A stretch of DNA of 64,000 nucleotides, taken from NCBI GenBank assembly GCA_024233135.1, contig JACKPZ010000015.1, positions 1-64,000 on the forward strand, given 5' to 3'. Position 1 is the stretch's first letter. Every line of letters starts with the position of its first letter. This DNA comes from Akkermansiaceae bacterium. GTDB lineage: Bacteria > Verrucomicrobiota > Verrucomicrobiia > Verrucomicrobiales > Akkermansiaceae. The notes beneath the pieces are model-generated. The model ran no database searches. It was not told the origin of the DNA and worked only from the letters and a program-made list of their open reading frames with translations. Below, one piece after another: positions 35,009 through 43,562 of the stretch. A program made the position numbers and the translations under genes.

Positions 35009-35757
35009 GAGTCGGTTTGCCGGGCGGGATCCTTCGCTCCGCGGGTGAATCGGTGTTCGGTGCCGTCCATCAGCCGCTGGATGTTCGTCCGGTGTTTCCA
35101 AACGGCCATCACGGCGACGAACACGGTGAAGACGAAGAGCGGCTTGTTCCATGTGCCCGCCTCCCAAAGCGTGGGCATCGACTTGTCATTGTTCACATGG
35201 TGGAAACGCGCGCCGATGTGCGTGAGCACCGGCAGCGCCAGCGACGTGCCCATCGAGGCCACGGAAACATATCGCGTCGTCAGGAAAAGCAGCAGCCAGA
35301 CGGCCAGCAGCAGGATCACCGCGAAGGGCATCAGGCCGATCAACACGCCCGCCGACGTCGCGATGCCCTTGCCGCCCTTGAAGCCCACCCACGGCGAATA
35401 GTTGTGACCAAGCACCGCGCACAACGCGGTGCCGACGTGCACGAGCTGGCCGAGCAGTTGTTTCGAGGCCGGGAGATGCAGCGCCCACGCATCGAGAAAC
35501 TCCAGATGCGGCATCGCCATCCGGCCGTCGATGCGCACGAGGTTCAGTGCGATCACCACCGGGAGGTACCCCTTCAGCGCGTCGAGGATCAGGCAGGTGA
35601 TGCCGTGTTTTTTCCCCACCACGCGCAGCACGTTGGTCGCCCCGATGTTTCCGGAGCCGTGCTGGCGGATGTCGATGCCCTTCATCCGGGCGATGAACAG
35701 CCCGAACGGGATCGAACCCGTCAGGAACGCCAGCAGCGGGCAGAGCCAGAGTTGCAT
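35005..35757 (-). CDS. plsY: Acyl-phosphate:glycerol-3-phosphate acyltransferase
   Basis: 250 residues, polytopic. The PlsY motifs are present: TGSIPFGLF, HGSGNIGATNVLRVVGKK, LDALKGYLPV and GHNYSPWVGFKGGKGIATS. It transfers the acyl group of acyl-phosphate to G3P at the membrane, the first committed step of phospholipid synthesis. The tail beyond about 210 (MDGTEHRFTRGAKDP) is charged and cytoplasmic. First gene of the lipid operon; the cyclophilin gene ends 22 nt downstream-facing on the same strand. Confidence 0.95.
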   Translation of the reverse strand: MQLWLCPLLAFLTGSIPFGLFIARMKGIDIRQHGSGNIGATNVLRVVGKKHGITCLILDALKGYLPVVIALNLVRIDGRMAMPHLEFLDAWALHLPASKQLLGQLVHVGTALCAVLGHNYSPWVGFKGGKGIATSAGVLIGLMPFAVILLLAVWLLLFLTTRYVSVASMGTSLALPVLTHIGARFHHVNNDKSMPTLWEAGTWNKPLFVFTVFVAVMAVWKHRTNIQRLMDGTEHRFTRGAKDPARQTDS

Positions 35758-35779
35758 CGGTGGTGCGGCGCGCGGTGGA

Positions 35780-36457
35780 TCAGTCGACGACCTTGGCGGA
35801 CTCGATGGTCACCGCGTTGTTCGGCACGTTCTCGGCCGGCATCGTCATCTTTTCGCCGGTCACCGGGTGGAGCATCGTCAGCGGCGCGCTGCCGGTGGCG
35901 ACGGCCTTGATCTTGTCCACCACGTCCATGCCCTTGGTCACCTTGCCGAAGACGGCGTAGCCACCGTTGCTGGGGAAATCGAGCGCCGGGTTGTCCACCA
36001 CGTTGATGAAGAACTGGGCGGTCGCGCTGTTCGGATCCGCGGTGCGCGCCATGGCGATGCTGCCGCGGACGTTCTTGAGGCCGTTCTGCCCCTCGTTCTT
36101 GATGCCCTTGCCGGTGGTCTTCTCCACCAGTCCGGAGCTTTCCTTCACAAATCCACCGCCTTGGATCATGAAACCGTCCATCACCCGGTGGAACACGGTG
36201 CCGTCATAGTGGCCCTTTTTCACATAGCTCAGGAAATTCTCGACGGTGATCGGCGCCTTCTCGCGGTCCAGCTCGATGGTGATCTCGCCCATGCTCGTTT
36301 TCAGCAGCACCGTGTCGGACTTCGCCGCCTCCTCGGGCTTGGCGCTTTCCTCCGTCTTCGCGGCGGGTTCGGTGGTGGAACTGGCTTCCGCGGAGGTCTC
36401 CGCGGGTTTGCAGGCGAAGGCGGCGATGGCGAGGGAAAGGAGCGCGATTCGTTTCAT
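35780..36457 (-). CDS. Cyclophilin-type peptidyl-prolyl isomerase, lipoprotein
   Basis: 225 residues. [18 protein letters not shown] carries a lipoprotein-like signal with Cys16, followed by an acidic Ala/Glu/Lys linker (20-55), so the enzyme is probably tethered in the periplasm. The cyclophilin core has [27 protein letters not shown] and [12 protein letters not shown]. It catalyses cis-trans proline isomerisation during folding of exported proteins, plausible in an organism secreting many large beta proteins. It lies 22 nt upstream of plsY on the same strand and may share its transcript. Confidence 0.9.
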   Translation of the reverse strand: MKRIALLSLAIAAFACKPAETSAEASSTTEPAAKTEESAKPEEAAKSDTVLLKTSMGEITIELDREKAPITVENFLSYVKKGHYDGTVFHRVMDGFMIQGGGFVKESSGLVEKTTGKGIKNEGQNGLKNVRGSIAMARTADPNSATAQFFINVVDNPALDFPSNGGYAVFGKVTKGMDVVDKIKAVATGSAPLTMLHPVTGEKMTMPAENVPNNAVTIESAKVVD

Positions 36458-36620
36458 CGCGGGCATCCCTACGGCATGCCGCGCCCCGGCGCAAGACCGC
36501 GTGCGGTGCGATTTCCGATCGCTGTTAGCAAACCACCGGTGCGGCCGCATCAATCATTTGCCCGGTTTCCGGCGTTTTGGGATTCCGTCCCGGGCCGGTT
36601 CCTGCATCTTCGGGACCGTT

Positions 36621-37553
36621 ATGAACCGCCGTAGTTTCCTCGCGACCACCGCCTTCTCTTCCGCCGCCCTCGCCACCACCGGCCGCGCCGCCGCCGCCTC
36701 CCCGGCCCCCGCGCCCGCCACCCGGCCCAACCGCATCGGCATTTCCTCCTACTCGTTCTGGGGCTTCAACCGCGACGACCTGCGGCCCATCGACGTCTGC
36801 ATCGAGCACGCCGCCCGCATGGGCTTCGACGGCTTCGAGATCCTCCAGAAACAACTCACCTCCCACGACCGCGGCGAGCTCATGAAGATCAAGCGCCGCG
36901 CCATCCACCTCGGGCTCGACCTGATGGGCTACTCCACCCACCAGGGATTCCTCTCGCCGGACAAGGACAAGCGCCAGCAGAACATCGACCACACCATCGA
37001 CTGCCTCGAGCAGGCCTACCAGCTCGGCATCCCGACGATGCGCGTCAACTCCGGCACCTGGGGAACCTCCGGGTCCTTCGACGAGCTCATGAAGAACCGC
37101 GGCGAGGAGAAACCCGTCGACGGCTTCACCGAAGAGGACGCCTACGGCTGGGTCATCGAGGCTTATCAAACACTCGCCAAGGAAGCGGAGAAACGCGGCG
37201 TCGTCATGGGCCTCGAAAACCACTGGGGTCTCGGCCGCACCGCCGAAGGCGTCAAACGCGTCGTCGATGCCGTCGACTCGCCATGGCTCCAGGTCACTCT
37301 CGACACCGGCAACTTCCTCGAAGACCCCTACGACCGCCTCGCCATCCTCGCCCCGCAGGCCGTGCTCATGCAGGCCAAGACCTACTTCGGCGGCGGTGTC
37401 TGGTACACGCTCGATCTCGATTACCCGCGCATCGCGAAAATCATGAAGGACGCCGACTACACCGGCTACATCTCCCTTGAGTTCGAAGGCAAGGCCGATC
37501 CGCTCACCGCCATCCCCCAAAGCCTCGCCCTGCTCCGCAAGGCCTTCGCCTGA
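36621..37553 (+). CDS. Sugar phosphate isomerase/epimerase-type TIM barrel, Tat-exported
   Basis: 310 residues. Begins MNRRSFLATTAFSSAALATT, a twin-arginine signal; frames further upstream lie antisense to the cyclophilin gene and were not used. The rest is an AP-endonuclease-2/xylose-isomerase-like barrel (DGFEILQKQL, GVVMGLENHWGLG, VTLDTGNFLEDPY, YISLEFEGKADP) with the usual metal-binding Glu and Asp residues. Family members isomerise or epimerise sugars or cyclitols; the Tat signal puts this one in the periplasm, as is common in planctomycetes and verrucomicrobia. Monocistronic; substrate unknown. Confidence 0.85.
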   Translation: MNRRSFLATTAFSSAALATTGRAAAASPAPAPATRPNRIGISSYSFWGFNRDDLRPIDVCIEHAARMGFDGFEILQKQLTSHDRGELMKIKRRAIHLGLDLMGYSTHQGFLSPDKDKRQQNIDHTIDCLEQAYQLGIPTMRVNSGTWGTSGSFDELMKNRGEEKPVDGFTEEDAYGWVIEAYQTLAKEAEKRGVVMGLENHWGLGRTAEGVKRVVDAVDSPWLQVTLDTGNFLEDPYDRLAILAPQAVLMQAKTYFGGGVWYTLDLDYPRIAKIMKDADYTGYISLEFEGKADPLTAIPQSLALLRKAFA

Positions 37554-37625
37554 CCCGCGCAGGAACGACGAGGTCGCTTTGGACTTTCGACACGGTCGAG
37601 TCGCCGTTCATACCATGGGGAAAGA

Positions 37626-37964
37626 ATGGGCCCGCCAGACACGATGCCCGACAACTCACCAACGCGCTCCCGAAGGTGGCCATGGGTTCGATTCTTCGCA
37701 GGGTGGCTGCTGACGCTCGGAATCCTCTACTGCGCGAGCTACGTGGTGCTCTCCATTCAGGGCACCTACGGGCCCGGTGCGTTTGGATGTAATGGAATCA
37801 AATGGTACAACTGGTATCCGAAAGGCTTCGCCTACAATGGTGAACCTGGCGATTGGATTGGAGCCGTGTATGGGCCTCTCTTGGCGCTGGACCGAGCGAT
37901 GTGGCACACCCGTGCCAGGCAGGCGTCCGGAGCCTACAGGTCCAGCGACTTTTGCCCATGGTGA
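37626..37964 (+). CDS. Small hypothetical membrane protein
   Basis: 112 residues with GGGGAAAG before ATG 37626 (ATG 37644 is an alternative). One hydrophobic segment near 22-42 (VRFFAGWLLTLGILYCASYV), then a Trp/Tyr/Gly-rich part (NGIKWYNWYPKGFAYNG). No family recognised. With the next two small frames it forms a short patch of less GC-rich genes without obvious partners. Confidence 0.45.
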   Translation: MGPPDTMPDNSPTRSRRWPWVRFFAGWLLTLGILYCASYVVLSIQGTYGPGAFGCNGIKWYNWYPKGFAYNGEPGDWIGAVYGPLLALDRAMWHTRARQASGAYRSSDFCPW

Positions 37965-38091
37965 CAACCAGTCCCGAACCAGCCGAAGCATTCGGTCCGA
38001 CGAAATCATGAATCGATCAAGAGCGATCCTAGCACTGGCGGTGTTCCTGCTGTCCCGCATGGTGCGCGATGGTGTTCAGCAATAGAATCCC

Positions 38092-38364
38092 ATGAATGAA
38101 ATCGAGATCAAGAAGCGGGTGAAAGGCGCTCTGGTTGCGGTCGCGCTTTGCGTGTTTTGCTTGATCATCTGGATGATAAGTATTGGTGGTGTCGTCTATC
38201 TGGGTGGACTTGTTTTTGAATTGGGGCGATTCGTCTTCATTGCTTCGCTGGTCGCATTCGTCGCATCCCTTTTTGTGACCCGAAATCATCTGAAGTTCGG
38301 CTTTTGGATTGGATTGTGTTGCGGTATTTCCGCTTCCATCTACCTGCAATCAATCAGCGGTTGA
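38092..38364 (+). CDS. Small hypothetical membrane protein
   Basis: 90 residues, MNEIEIKKRVKGALVAVALC onward, with three hydrophobic helices separated by short loops. No family recognised. Lower GC than the neighbours suggests a recent or fast-evolving gene. A 25-codon frame immediately before it (38008-38085, MNRSRAILALAVFLLSRM) looks like an isolated signal peptide or a truncated gene and was not annotated separately. Confidence 0.45.
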   Translation: MNEIEIKKRVKGALVAVALCVFCLIIWMISIGGVVYLGGLVFELGRFVFIASLVAFVASLFVTRNHLKFGFWIGLCCGISASIYLQSISG

Positions 38365-38679
38365 TGAAAAATCCCCTGATGGTATCCGGGTTTCCCTTCC
38401 CGCGCCGCCACGACGAGGTTCCCCGATGGATCGGATCGCCTCGGACCGCGAAAGGGTTTCCCGAAGACGCGCGGCATTGGGGTTCGTGTTCCTTCCTCTG
38501 CGTTGCGTGGAATCGCTGGTATGGTGGATTGCGGACCCGAGATGTGGCGATCCGAACCAGACCGATCCATCCGGCAGCGCCGACGCACCTGGTGGTTTCG
38601 ATGCCCGGGCGATGAACGGAGGGGCGGGTCCGCCCGTTCTTGATCCCGGGCGAAGCTTCGCCCAAGGTCGGGGCGTCGT
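38365..38679. other. Intergenic region, 315 bases
   Basis: No credible gene was seen. Near its 3' end are a short inverted repeat (GGGCGG/CCGCCC, about 38622-38635) and the perfect palindrome at 38649-38664, just before the patatin start. Promoter not recognised. Confidence 0.5.
38649..38664. repeat. Perfect 16-bp palindrome upstream of the patatin gene
   Basis: GGGCGAAGCTTCGCCC, with no spacer, ends 15 nt before the TTG start at 38680. It could be a regulator site, a small dispersed repeat or chance in GC-rich DNA. Confidence 0.5.
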
Positions 38680-39504
38680 TTGAGAAACATCGATCCATCC
38701 CGCACGGCGGTCGTGCTCGGTTCGTCCTTTCTGGGCGTGTATGCGCACGCCGGTTTTCTCAACGGTCTGGATGAGGCGGGTTTTGTGCCGGGGCGCGTGG
38801 CCGGCTCCTCGGCGGGGGCCTTGGCGGGCGGGTTGTACGCCGCGGGGTTGAGGGGCGGGAGGTTGCGCGATGCCGCGCTGGACCGCGTGCTGCGCAGGTC
38901 GTTTGTCGATGCGGGCGCGGTGCTGCGCCTGGCGGGGGTCGTCACATCGCTGTGGTCGTCTGGATTGTTCGATGGAAACAAGACCATCAGTCATCTGCGC
39001 GGACTGCTCGGAGATGTCGACATGGCGGATCTGGACGTGCCGCTGGACCTGGCCGTGACCGATGCGGACCGTTCGGAACCGGAGATCCGCCGGAACGGTC
39101 CGCTGGCGGAACTGATGATGGCGTCCTGTGCCGTCCCCGGCCTGTTCATGATCCAGCAGGTGGGTGGAAAACGATATCTCGACGGCGGCATCGCGGGAGA
39201 ACTGCCTTTCGGCCACCTGATCGATGATCCTTCGGTGGACACCTTGATCCTCCATCGCATCCGTCATGAACGATCCGCTCCGGGGGCGCGACGCGACACG
39301 TCCTCCACGGTGATGCGCCGTGTTCTTCGCACGGCCCGCGACGAGTTTCACGATTTGCGGATGGCCCGTGCCCGGGGGGCGGGCAAACGTGTGGTCGAGG
39401 TGCTGACTCGGACGCCGTTTCCCGGGCTTTTCACGCACAAGCTCGCGGCGGTTTGTTACGAATGCGGTCTTGCCAGCGGAAGAAGTCTCGCCGCGGCGGA
39501 TTGA
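38680..39504 (+). CDS. Patatin-like phospholipase family protein
   Basis: 274 residues from a TTG start (38680), the only start before the conserved N-terminal strand. The patatin fold is complete: VVLGSSFLGVYAHAGFLNGL (oxyanion loop), the nucleophile elbow GSSAG with Ser44 and the dyad Asp168 in YLDGGI. Catalyses acyl-ester hydrolysis of lipids; no signal peptide, so cytoplasmic or membrane-associated. The C-terminal 90 residues are Arg-rich. It converges with the outer membrane barrel gene, 10 nt apart. No operon partner. Confidence 0.85.
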   Translation: MRNIDPSRTAVVLGSSFLGVYAHAGFLNGLDEAGFVPGRVAGSSAGALAGGLYAAGLRGGRLRDAALDRVLRRSFVDAGAVLRLAGVVTSLWSSGLFDGNKTISHLRGLLGDVDMADLDVPLDLAVTDADRSEPEIRRNGPLAELMMASCAVPGLFMIQQVGGKRYLDGGIAGELPFGHLIDDPSVDTLILHRIRHERSAPGARRDTSSTVMRRVLRTARDEFHDLRMARARGAGKRVVEVLTRTPFPGLFTHKLAAVCYECGLASGRSLAAAD

Positions 39505-39514
39505 CGAGAGTCCT

Positions 39515-40177
39515 TCAGAATCCGAAGCGGTATCCGAAGCCGACGCTGTTCACCCCGCCTTCGTCGAAGATGTGTCCGCCGGACTGGTGGGTCAGGTAAA
39601 GCATGACCTGGTGCCGGGGGTGGTCCGGAAGGGCGAAGGTGAGTTGGATCGGCCAGTGAAACTTCAGGTGCGAGCGGTCCTCGCCGGGATGACGATCGAT
39701 GTCGACCTGATAGACGTGTTCCGAATATGACAATCCGACGCCCGTCGCGAAGGTCGTCCGGACGCGCCCGTTCCATGGGAATTCTCTCCAGCGGACGAGC
39801 AGCGCCGCGTTGAAATCGAGAAACGGATCGCGTCCGTTTTCATCGACGACCTCGAGGGTGAGGGGAAGTTCGAGCTCCGGGTGAAAATCCCAAGCGCCGA
39901 ATCCCAGCCGGAACGAGCCGAGCCTGCGGGAGAGCGTGAACGAGTAGACCTCGCCGCCGGCGCGACCGTTCGCCAGGCTCGCGTCGCCGAGGAGAAGTTC
40001 GTCGATCGTGTTTTCGGTGAGAAACGAAACTCCGGTCTCGAAGGCCCAGAGCGGGCGCCCGTCGTGACCGTCCGCCGAAAGGAAACAGACGCTTGCCGCC
40101 CGAGCGGATGGCACGATGGCGATGCCGGCGAAACACAGCGCCGCGAGCCCCTGCGGCACCCGCAGCAACGAATTCAT
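39515..40177 (-). CDS. Outer membrane beta-barrel protein, PagL-like
   Basis: 220 residues from MNSLLRVPQGLAALCFAGIA (signal peptide ending near ARAAS). Alternating hydrophobic strands and a C-terminal GYRFGF end indicate an outer-membrane barrel of about eight strands. Near the end HQSGGHIFDEGGVNSVGFGY resembles the His-Ser-bearing region of lipid A 3-O-deacylase (PagL) proteins, but I cannot confirm catalytic geometry. It lies 81 nt after the CNNM gene on the same strand. Confidence 0.55.
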   Translation of the reverse strand: MNSLLRVPQGLAALCFAGIAIVPSARAASVCFLSADGHDGRPLWAFETGVSFLTENTIDELLLGDASLANGRAGGEVYSFTLSRRLGSFRLGFGAWDFHPELELPLTLEVVDENGRDPFLDFNAALLVRWREFPWNGRVRTTFATGVGLSYSEHVYQVDIDRHPGEDRSHLKFHWPIQLTFALPDHPRHQVMLYLTHQSGGHIFDEGGVNSVGFGYRFGF

Positions 40178-40258
40178 GGCACCTTTCTGCCCGTTTCGCC
40201 CGTGGATGACAACCCGGGAAGCAATGCGGAACAAGGAATCGAACCGCCGGCCGCGCCG

Positions 40259-41320
40259 TCAGCCCTCCTCGGCCGCGGCGGGTTCGAGCCCCATTCTCGC
40301 GGCGCGTTCCTGCCACAGTTTGCGGGCGAGCAACTGCATGTCCGCCACCTTGTCCTTCTCATCGACGATTTCCGCGCCGACGACGGTTTCCAGCACGTCC
40401 TCCAGCGTGACGAGTCCCACGGTGGTGCCGAACTCGTCGTGCACGAGGTGGATGTGCTGGCGCGCGCTGAGGAACTTGCGGAACAACTCGTCGACGCGCA
40501 TGAGGTTCGGCACGGATTCGATCGGGCGGCTCACGGATTGTAGGGGGCGTTCCGGATTTTCGAGACATGCGAGCAGGGCCTCGGAGCGGAGCACGAAACC
40601 GGTGAGGTCGTCCGCATGGCTGCCGTACAAGGGCACGCGGGAGAACGGCCGGGTCGCGATCTGGCGGGCGAACTCGCCGAGCGTCATCGTTTCCGGAAGC
40701 GAATACATCACCGGCCGCGGCGTCATGATGTGGGAAACGGAGAAACTCCCGAGCTGCAGGATGTTGCGGACGATCCGTCCTTCCTCGGACTTCAGGGCGC
40801 CGGTCTCCTCGCCGAGTTTCGCCACGGCCAGCAGCTCCTCGCGGTGGCGGGGTGACTCGTCCGCCTTGCCGAAGGTGATGAGACGCGTGATCTGCTGGCA
40901 AAGCCAGACGATGGGCGAGAGCGCCTTCTGCAGCCACGGCAGGATGATGGCGGTGGGCCCTGCGAAAAACAACGCGTAGCGCGCGCCGAGCGTCTTCGGG
41001 ATGATCTCGGTGAGCACCAGCACCGCAAGCGTGAGCAGGCCTGCGAAAATGCCGCCGGTGGCGTCGCCGAAGACCTTGGCATACTGCGCACCGGCACCGG
41101 TGGCGCCCATGGTGTGGGCGATGGTGTTGAGCGTCAGGATGGCCGAAAGCGGGCGGTCGATGTCTTTCTTGAGCCTCTCCATGCGGGAGGCCCAGCGCGC
41201 GCCGGTTTGCTTCGCCGCCTCGATCGCGGTGGGGGTGACGGTCAGCAGGGTCGCCTCGAGCAGCGAGCAGAGAAACGAAAAGCCCAGGGCGATGAGGACA
41301 TAGATGACGAGCAGGGTCAT
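40259..41320 (-). CDS. CNNM/CorC family transporter-like protein (DUF21 + CBS)
   Basis: 353 residues starting directly in a helix, MTLLVIYVLIALGFSFLCSL. A DUF21/CNNM transmembrane domain with ALFFAGPTAII and TEIIPKTLGARYA is followed by paired CBS domains (MTPRPVMYSLPETMTLGEF and HLVHDEFGTTVGLVTLEDV). Such proteins handle Mg2+ or other divalent cations or regulate that transport; the CorC-HlyC tail domain present in longer relatives is absent, so this is the short form. It lies 62 nt downstream of selD on the same strand. Confidence 0.9.
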   Translation of the reverse strand: MTLLVIYVLIALGFSFLCSLLEATLLTVTPTAIEAAKQTGARWASRMERLKKDIDRPLSAILTLNTIAHTMGATGAGAQYAKVFGDATGGIFAGLLTLAVLVLTEIIPKTLGARYALFFAGPTAIILPWLQKALSPIVWLCQQITRLITFGKADESPRHREELLAVAKLGEETGALKSEEGRIVRNILQLGSFSVSHIMTPRPVMYSLPETMTLGEFARQIATRPFSRVPLYGSHADDLTGFVLRSEALLACLENPERPLQSVSRPIESVPNLMRVDELFRKFLSARQHIHLVHDEFGTTVGLVTLEDVLETVVGAEIVDEKDKVADMQLLARKLWQERAARMGLEPAAAEEG

Positions 41321-41382
41321 GGGACGTTGTCGCCAGACTTTGGCCGGAACGGGCCTCCCGTCAACCGAACTCGTTTCGATCG

Positions 41383-42432
41383 CTAGACGACCCGGACCGC
41401 TGGCCCGCCGTCCTCCGGAGAAACGATGCGCCCGACCGGCCGCTGCGGAGCGGGCAGGCCGTGGCGGTCGAGCAGCCCGGCCAAGGTGTCCGCCGCCGTT
41501 GGATCGACGGCAATGAGAAGCCCGCCGCTGGTCTGCGGATCGCAAAGGATGTCGCGCTGCGTCTCATCCGCACAATCGATCGCCCCGCCATAGCTCGCCC
41601 AGTTGCGGCGGGTGCCGCCGGGGACGGTGCCTGCCTGGAGATACGGCTGGAGGTCGGTGAGCAGCGGGACGGAGGCGAAGTCGATCTCCGCGGCGGCCTC
41701 GCTGGCCACGCACATCTCGCGCAGGTGGCCGAGAAGCCCGAACCCGGTGACGTCGGTCATCGAGTGGACGCCATCGAGCCGGGCCGCCTCGGCACCGACC
41801 GAGTTGAGTTTCATCATCGACGCCGCGGCGAGGCCCTTGTCGCGCTCATGCAGCAGCCCCTTCTTTTCCGCGGTGGCGAGCAGCCCGACGCCCAGAGGCT
41901 TTGTCAGGAACAGCAGGTCTCCGGGGCGGGCGCCGGCGTTCGTTTTCAGATGCCGGCGCGGCACGAGTCCGTTCACCGCGAGACCGAAGATCGGCTCCTC
42001 GCTGTCGATGCTGTGGCCGCCGGCCAGTGCGATGCCGGCCTCGGAGCAGACCATCCGCGCGCCGGCCAAGACCTCGCCGGCGACTTCCGCGGGGAGTTTC
42101 TCCAAGGGCCAGCCGAGCACGGCCAGCGCGAGAACGGGTCGGCCGCCCATCGCGTAGATGTCGCTGATCGCGTTGGCCGCGGCGATCCGGCCGAACTGCT
42201 CCGGATCGTCCACGATGGGCATGAAGAAATCCGTGGTGGCGAGCAAGGCGGTTCCGCCGTCGTCAAGCGCGTAGGCCGCGGCGTCGTCGCGGTGGTCGTT
42301 CCCGACGAGCAGGCGATCGTCCGGCGCGCCGGCGCCGGCGGCTGATAGAATGCGGTCGAGCACCTGTGGGGAAATCTTGCAGCCGCAACCGGCGCCGGAA
42401 CTGAACTGGGTGAGTCGGACGGGTGTTTTCAT
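41383..42432 (-). CDS. selD: Selenide, water dikinase (selenophosphate synthase)
   Basis: 349 residues. The active-site strand reads GAGCGCKIS with Cys16 and Lys19, so this is a Cys rather than selenocysteine enzyme. ATTDFFMPIVDDP, GGHSIDSEEPIFGLAVNG and CDPQTSGGLL are also diagnostic. It makes selenophosphate from selenide and ATP. The ATG overlaps the stop of mnmH (42429-42432), so the donor synthase is coupled to the tRNA enzyme that uses selenophosphate. No SelA/SelB or tRNA-Sec was seen in the window. Confidence 0.97.
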   Translation of the reverse strand: MKTPVRLTQFSSGAGCGCKISPQVLDRILSAAGAGAPDDRLLVGNDHRDDAAAYALDDGGTALLATTDFFMPIVDDPEQFGRIAAANAISDIYAMGGRPVLALAVLGWPLEKLPAEVAGEVLAGARMVCSEAGIALAGGHSIDSEEPIFGLAVNGLVPRRHLKTNAGARPGDLLFLTKPLGVGLLATAEKKGLLHERDKGLAAASMMKLNSVGAEAARLDGVHSMTDVTGFGLLGHLREMCVASEAAAEIDFASVPLLTDLQPYLQAGTVPGGTRRNWASYGGAIDCADETQRDILCDPQTSGGLLIAVDPTAADTLAGLLDRHGLPAPQRPVGRIVSPEDGGPAVRVV

Positions 42433-43469
42433 ATCATCGGGGTGGTTCCGTAGGCGGCGGCGAGGGCCGCGGCCATCGCGGCGGGATCGAGGGACTGGAA
42501 TCGATGGGTCCGGAGTTCGGCGGCCTCCGTTTTGGCGAGGCAGTGCCGGTATGCCTTGTCGTAGTAGGCAAGCAGGACCCGGCAGGCGGCCGCGGGGTCT
42601 CCGGCATCAAGTGCCTCGATGGCGTCCTTCACGCGGTTGCCGCCGAGGCGTTTGCGAAGCGTTTCGATCCGTTCCGCCAGCATGTGGGGCGGATGGCCGG
42701 CGTAGCCACCGCAGAGATATCTCACGCGGTCCTCATCGGGCACCTCGACGATGTGGAAACGCGCCGTTTGTTTCCAGCGCCACACGGCCTCGGGCAGGCG
42801 GCACCGGCCGATCGCCTGGCTTTCGTCCTCGATCCACAGCGGCCGCCCGGGGTCCGCGGCCCTCCATTCGAGCGCGAGCTGGTTCTCGAATTGTTGCTGG
42901 GTGGGTGGAGATGGCTGGCCGAGCCCGCCGAAAGCGCTGCCCTTGTGGCAGGCGAGCGCCTCGAGGTCGATCGTCTGTTCGCCCAAGCCGGCGAGTTTCG
43001 TTAGAACGTCGGTTTTCCCGCTGCCGGTGAGCCCGGAAACGACGTGCAGGTCGCGTGTTTGTTCGAACCCATCGAGCACCCAGCGGCGGAACGCCTTGTA
43101 ACCGCCCTTCAGCGTCGCCACGCGGCAACCGAAGGACTCCATCAGCCATGCCACGCTCGCGCTGCGCATCCCGCCGCGCCAGCAGTGGACCAGCGCCCGG
43201 CCGCCCGCAGGGTCGGCATGGGCCAGAAGTTCCGCCGAGAACGCATCCAGCCGCGGGCCGATGCAACGCATGCCGGCCATCACCGCCTCGCGGCGGCCGA
43301 CACGCTTGTAGATGGTGCCGATCTCGGCGCGTTCATCGTCATCGAAGAGCGGAAGGCTCACCGCGCCCGGTATGTGACCGCGCGCGAACTCGGAGGGAGC
43401 CCGCACGTCGATGACGGGAAGCTCCGCCGCGCGGGAGAGAAACTCGTCGATCTGGAGGGCTTCGGCCAT
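42429..43469 (-). CDS. mnmH: tRNA 2-selenouridine synthase
   Basis: About 346 residues from MAEALQIDEFLSRAAELPV (ATG 43469; 43481 is an alternative). An N-terminal rhodanese domain (PVIDVRAPSEFARGHIPGAV, active-site Cys96 in HCWRGGMRS) is joined to a P-loop domain with GLTGSGKTDVLTKL. MnmH (YbbB/SelU) converts 2-thiouridine at the wobble base of tRNAs to 2-selenouridine via a geranylated intermediate, using selenophosphate from the coupled SelD. It follows rlmI by 93 nt on the same strand. Confidence 0.95.
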   Translation of the reverse strand: MAEALQIDEFLSRAAELPVIDVRAPSEFARGHIPGAVSLPLFDDDERAEIGTIYKRVGRREAVMAGMRCIGPRLDAFSAELLAHADPAGGRALVHCWRGGMRSASVAWLMESFGCRVATLKGGYKAFRRWVLDGFEQTRDLHVVSGLTGSGKTDVLTKLAGLGEQTIDLEALACHKGSAFGGLGQPSPPTQQQFENQLALEWRAADPGRPLWIEDESQAIGRCRLPEAVWRWKQTARFHIVEVPDEDRVRYLCGGYAGHPPHMLAERIETLRKRLGGNRVKDAIEALDAGDPAAACRVLLAYYDKAYRHCLAKTEAAELRTHRFQSLDPAAMAAALAAAYGTTPMI

Positions 43470-43562
43470 GGTGCCGCCCATGACAGGCAATCGGCCGGCC
43501 CGATGCAATTCCTTGTTGAATCAGCGGCCGCCTCCACGGAGGAAACCGCCAACATCCCGGAA

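Noticed and set aside
38008..38085. A 25-codon frame resembling a signal peptide
   Set aside because: Too short to support as a gene; no ribosome-binding site or conserved domain seen.
38365..38679. Frames of ~100-120 codons before the patatin gene
   Set aside because: They overlap each other in several frames and lack recognisable domains or starts; treated as non-coding.
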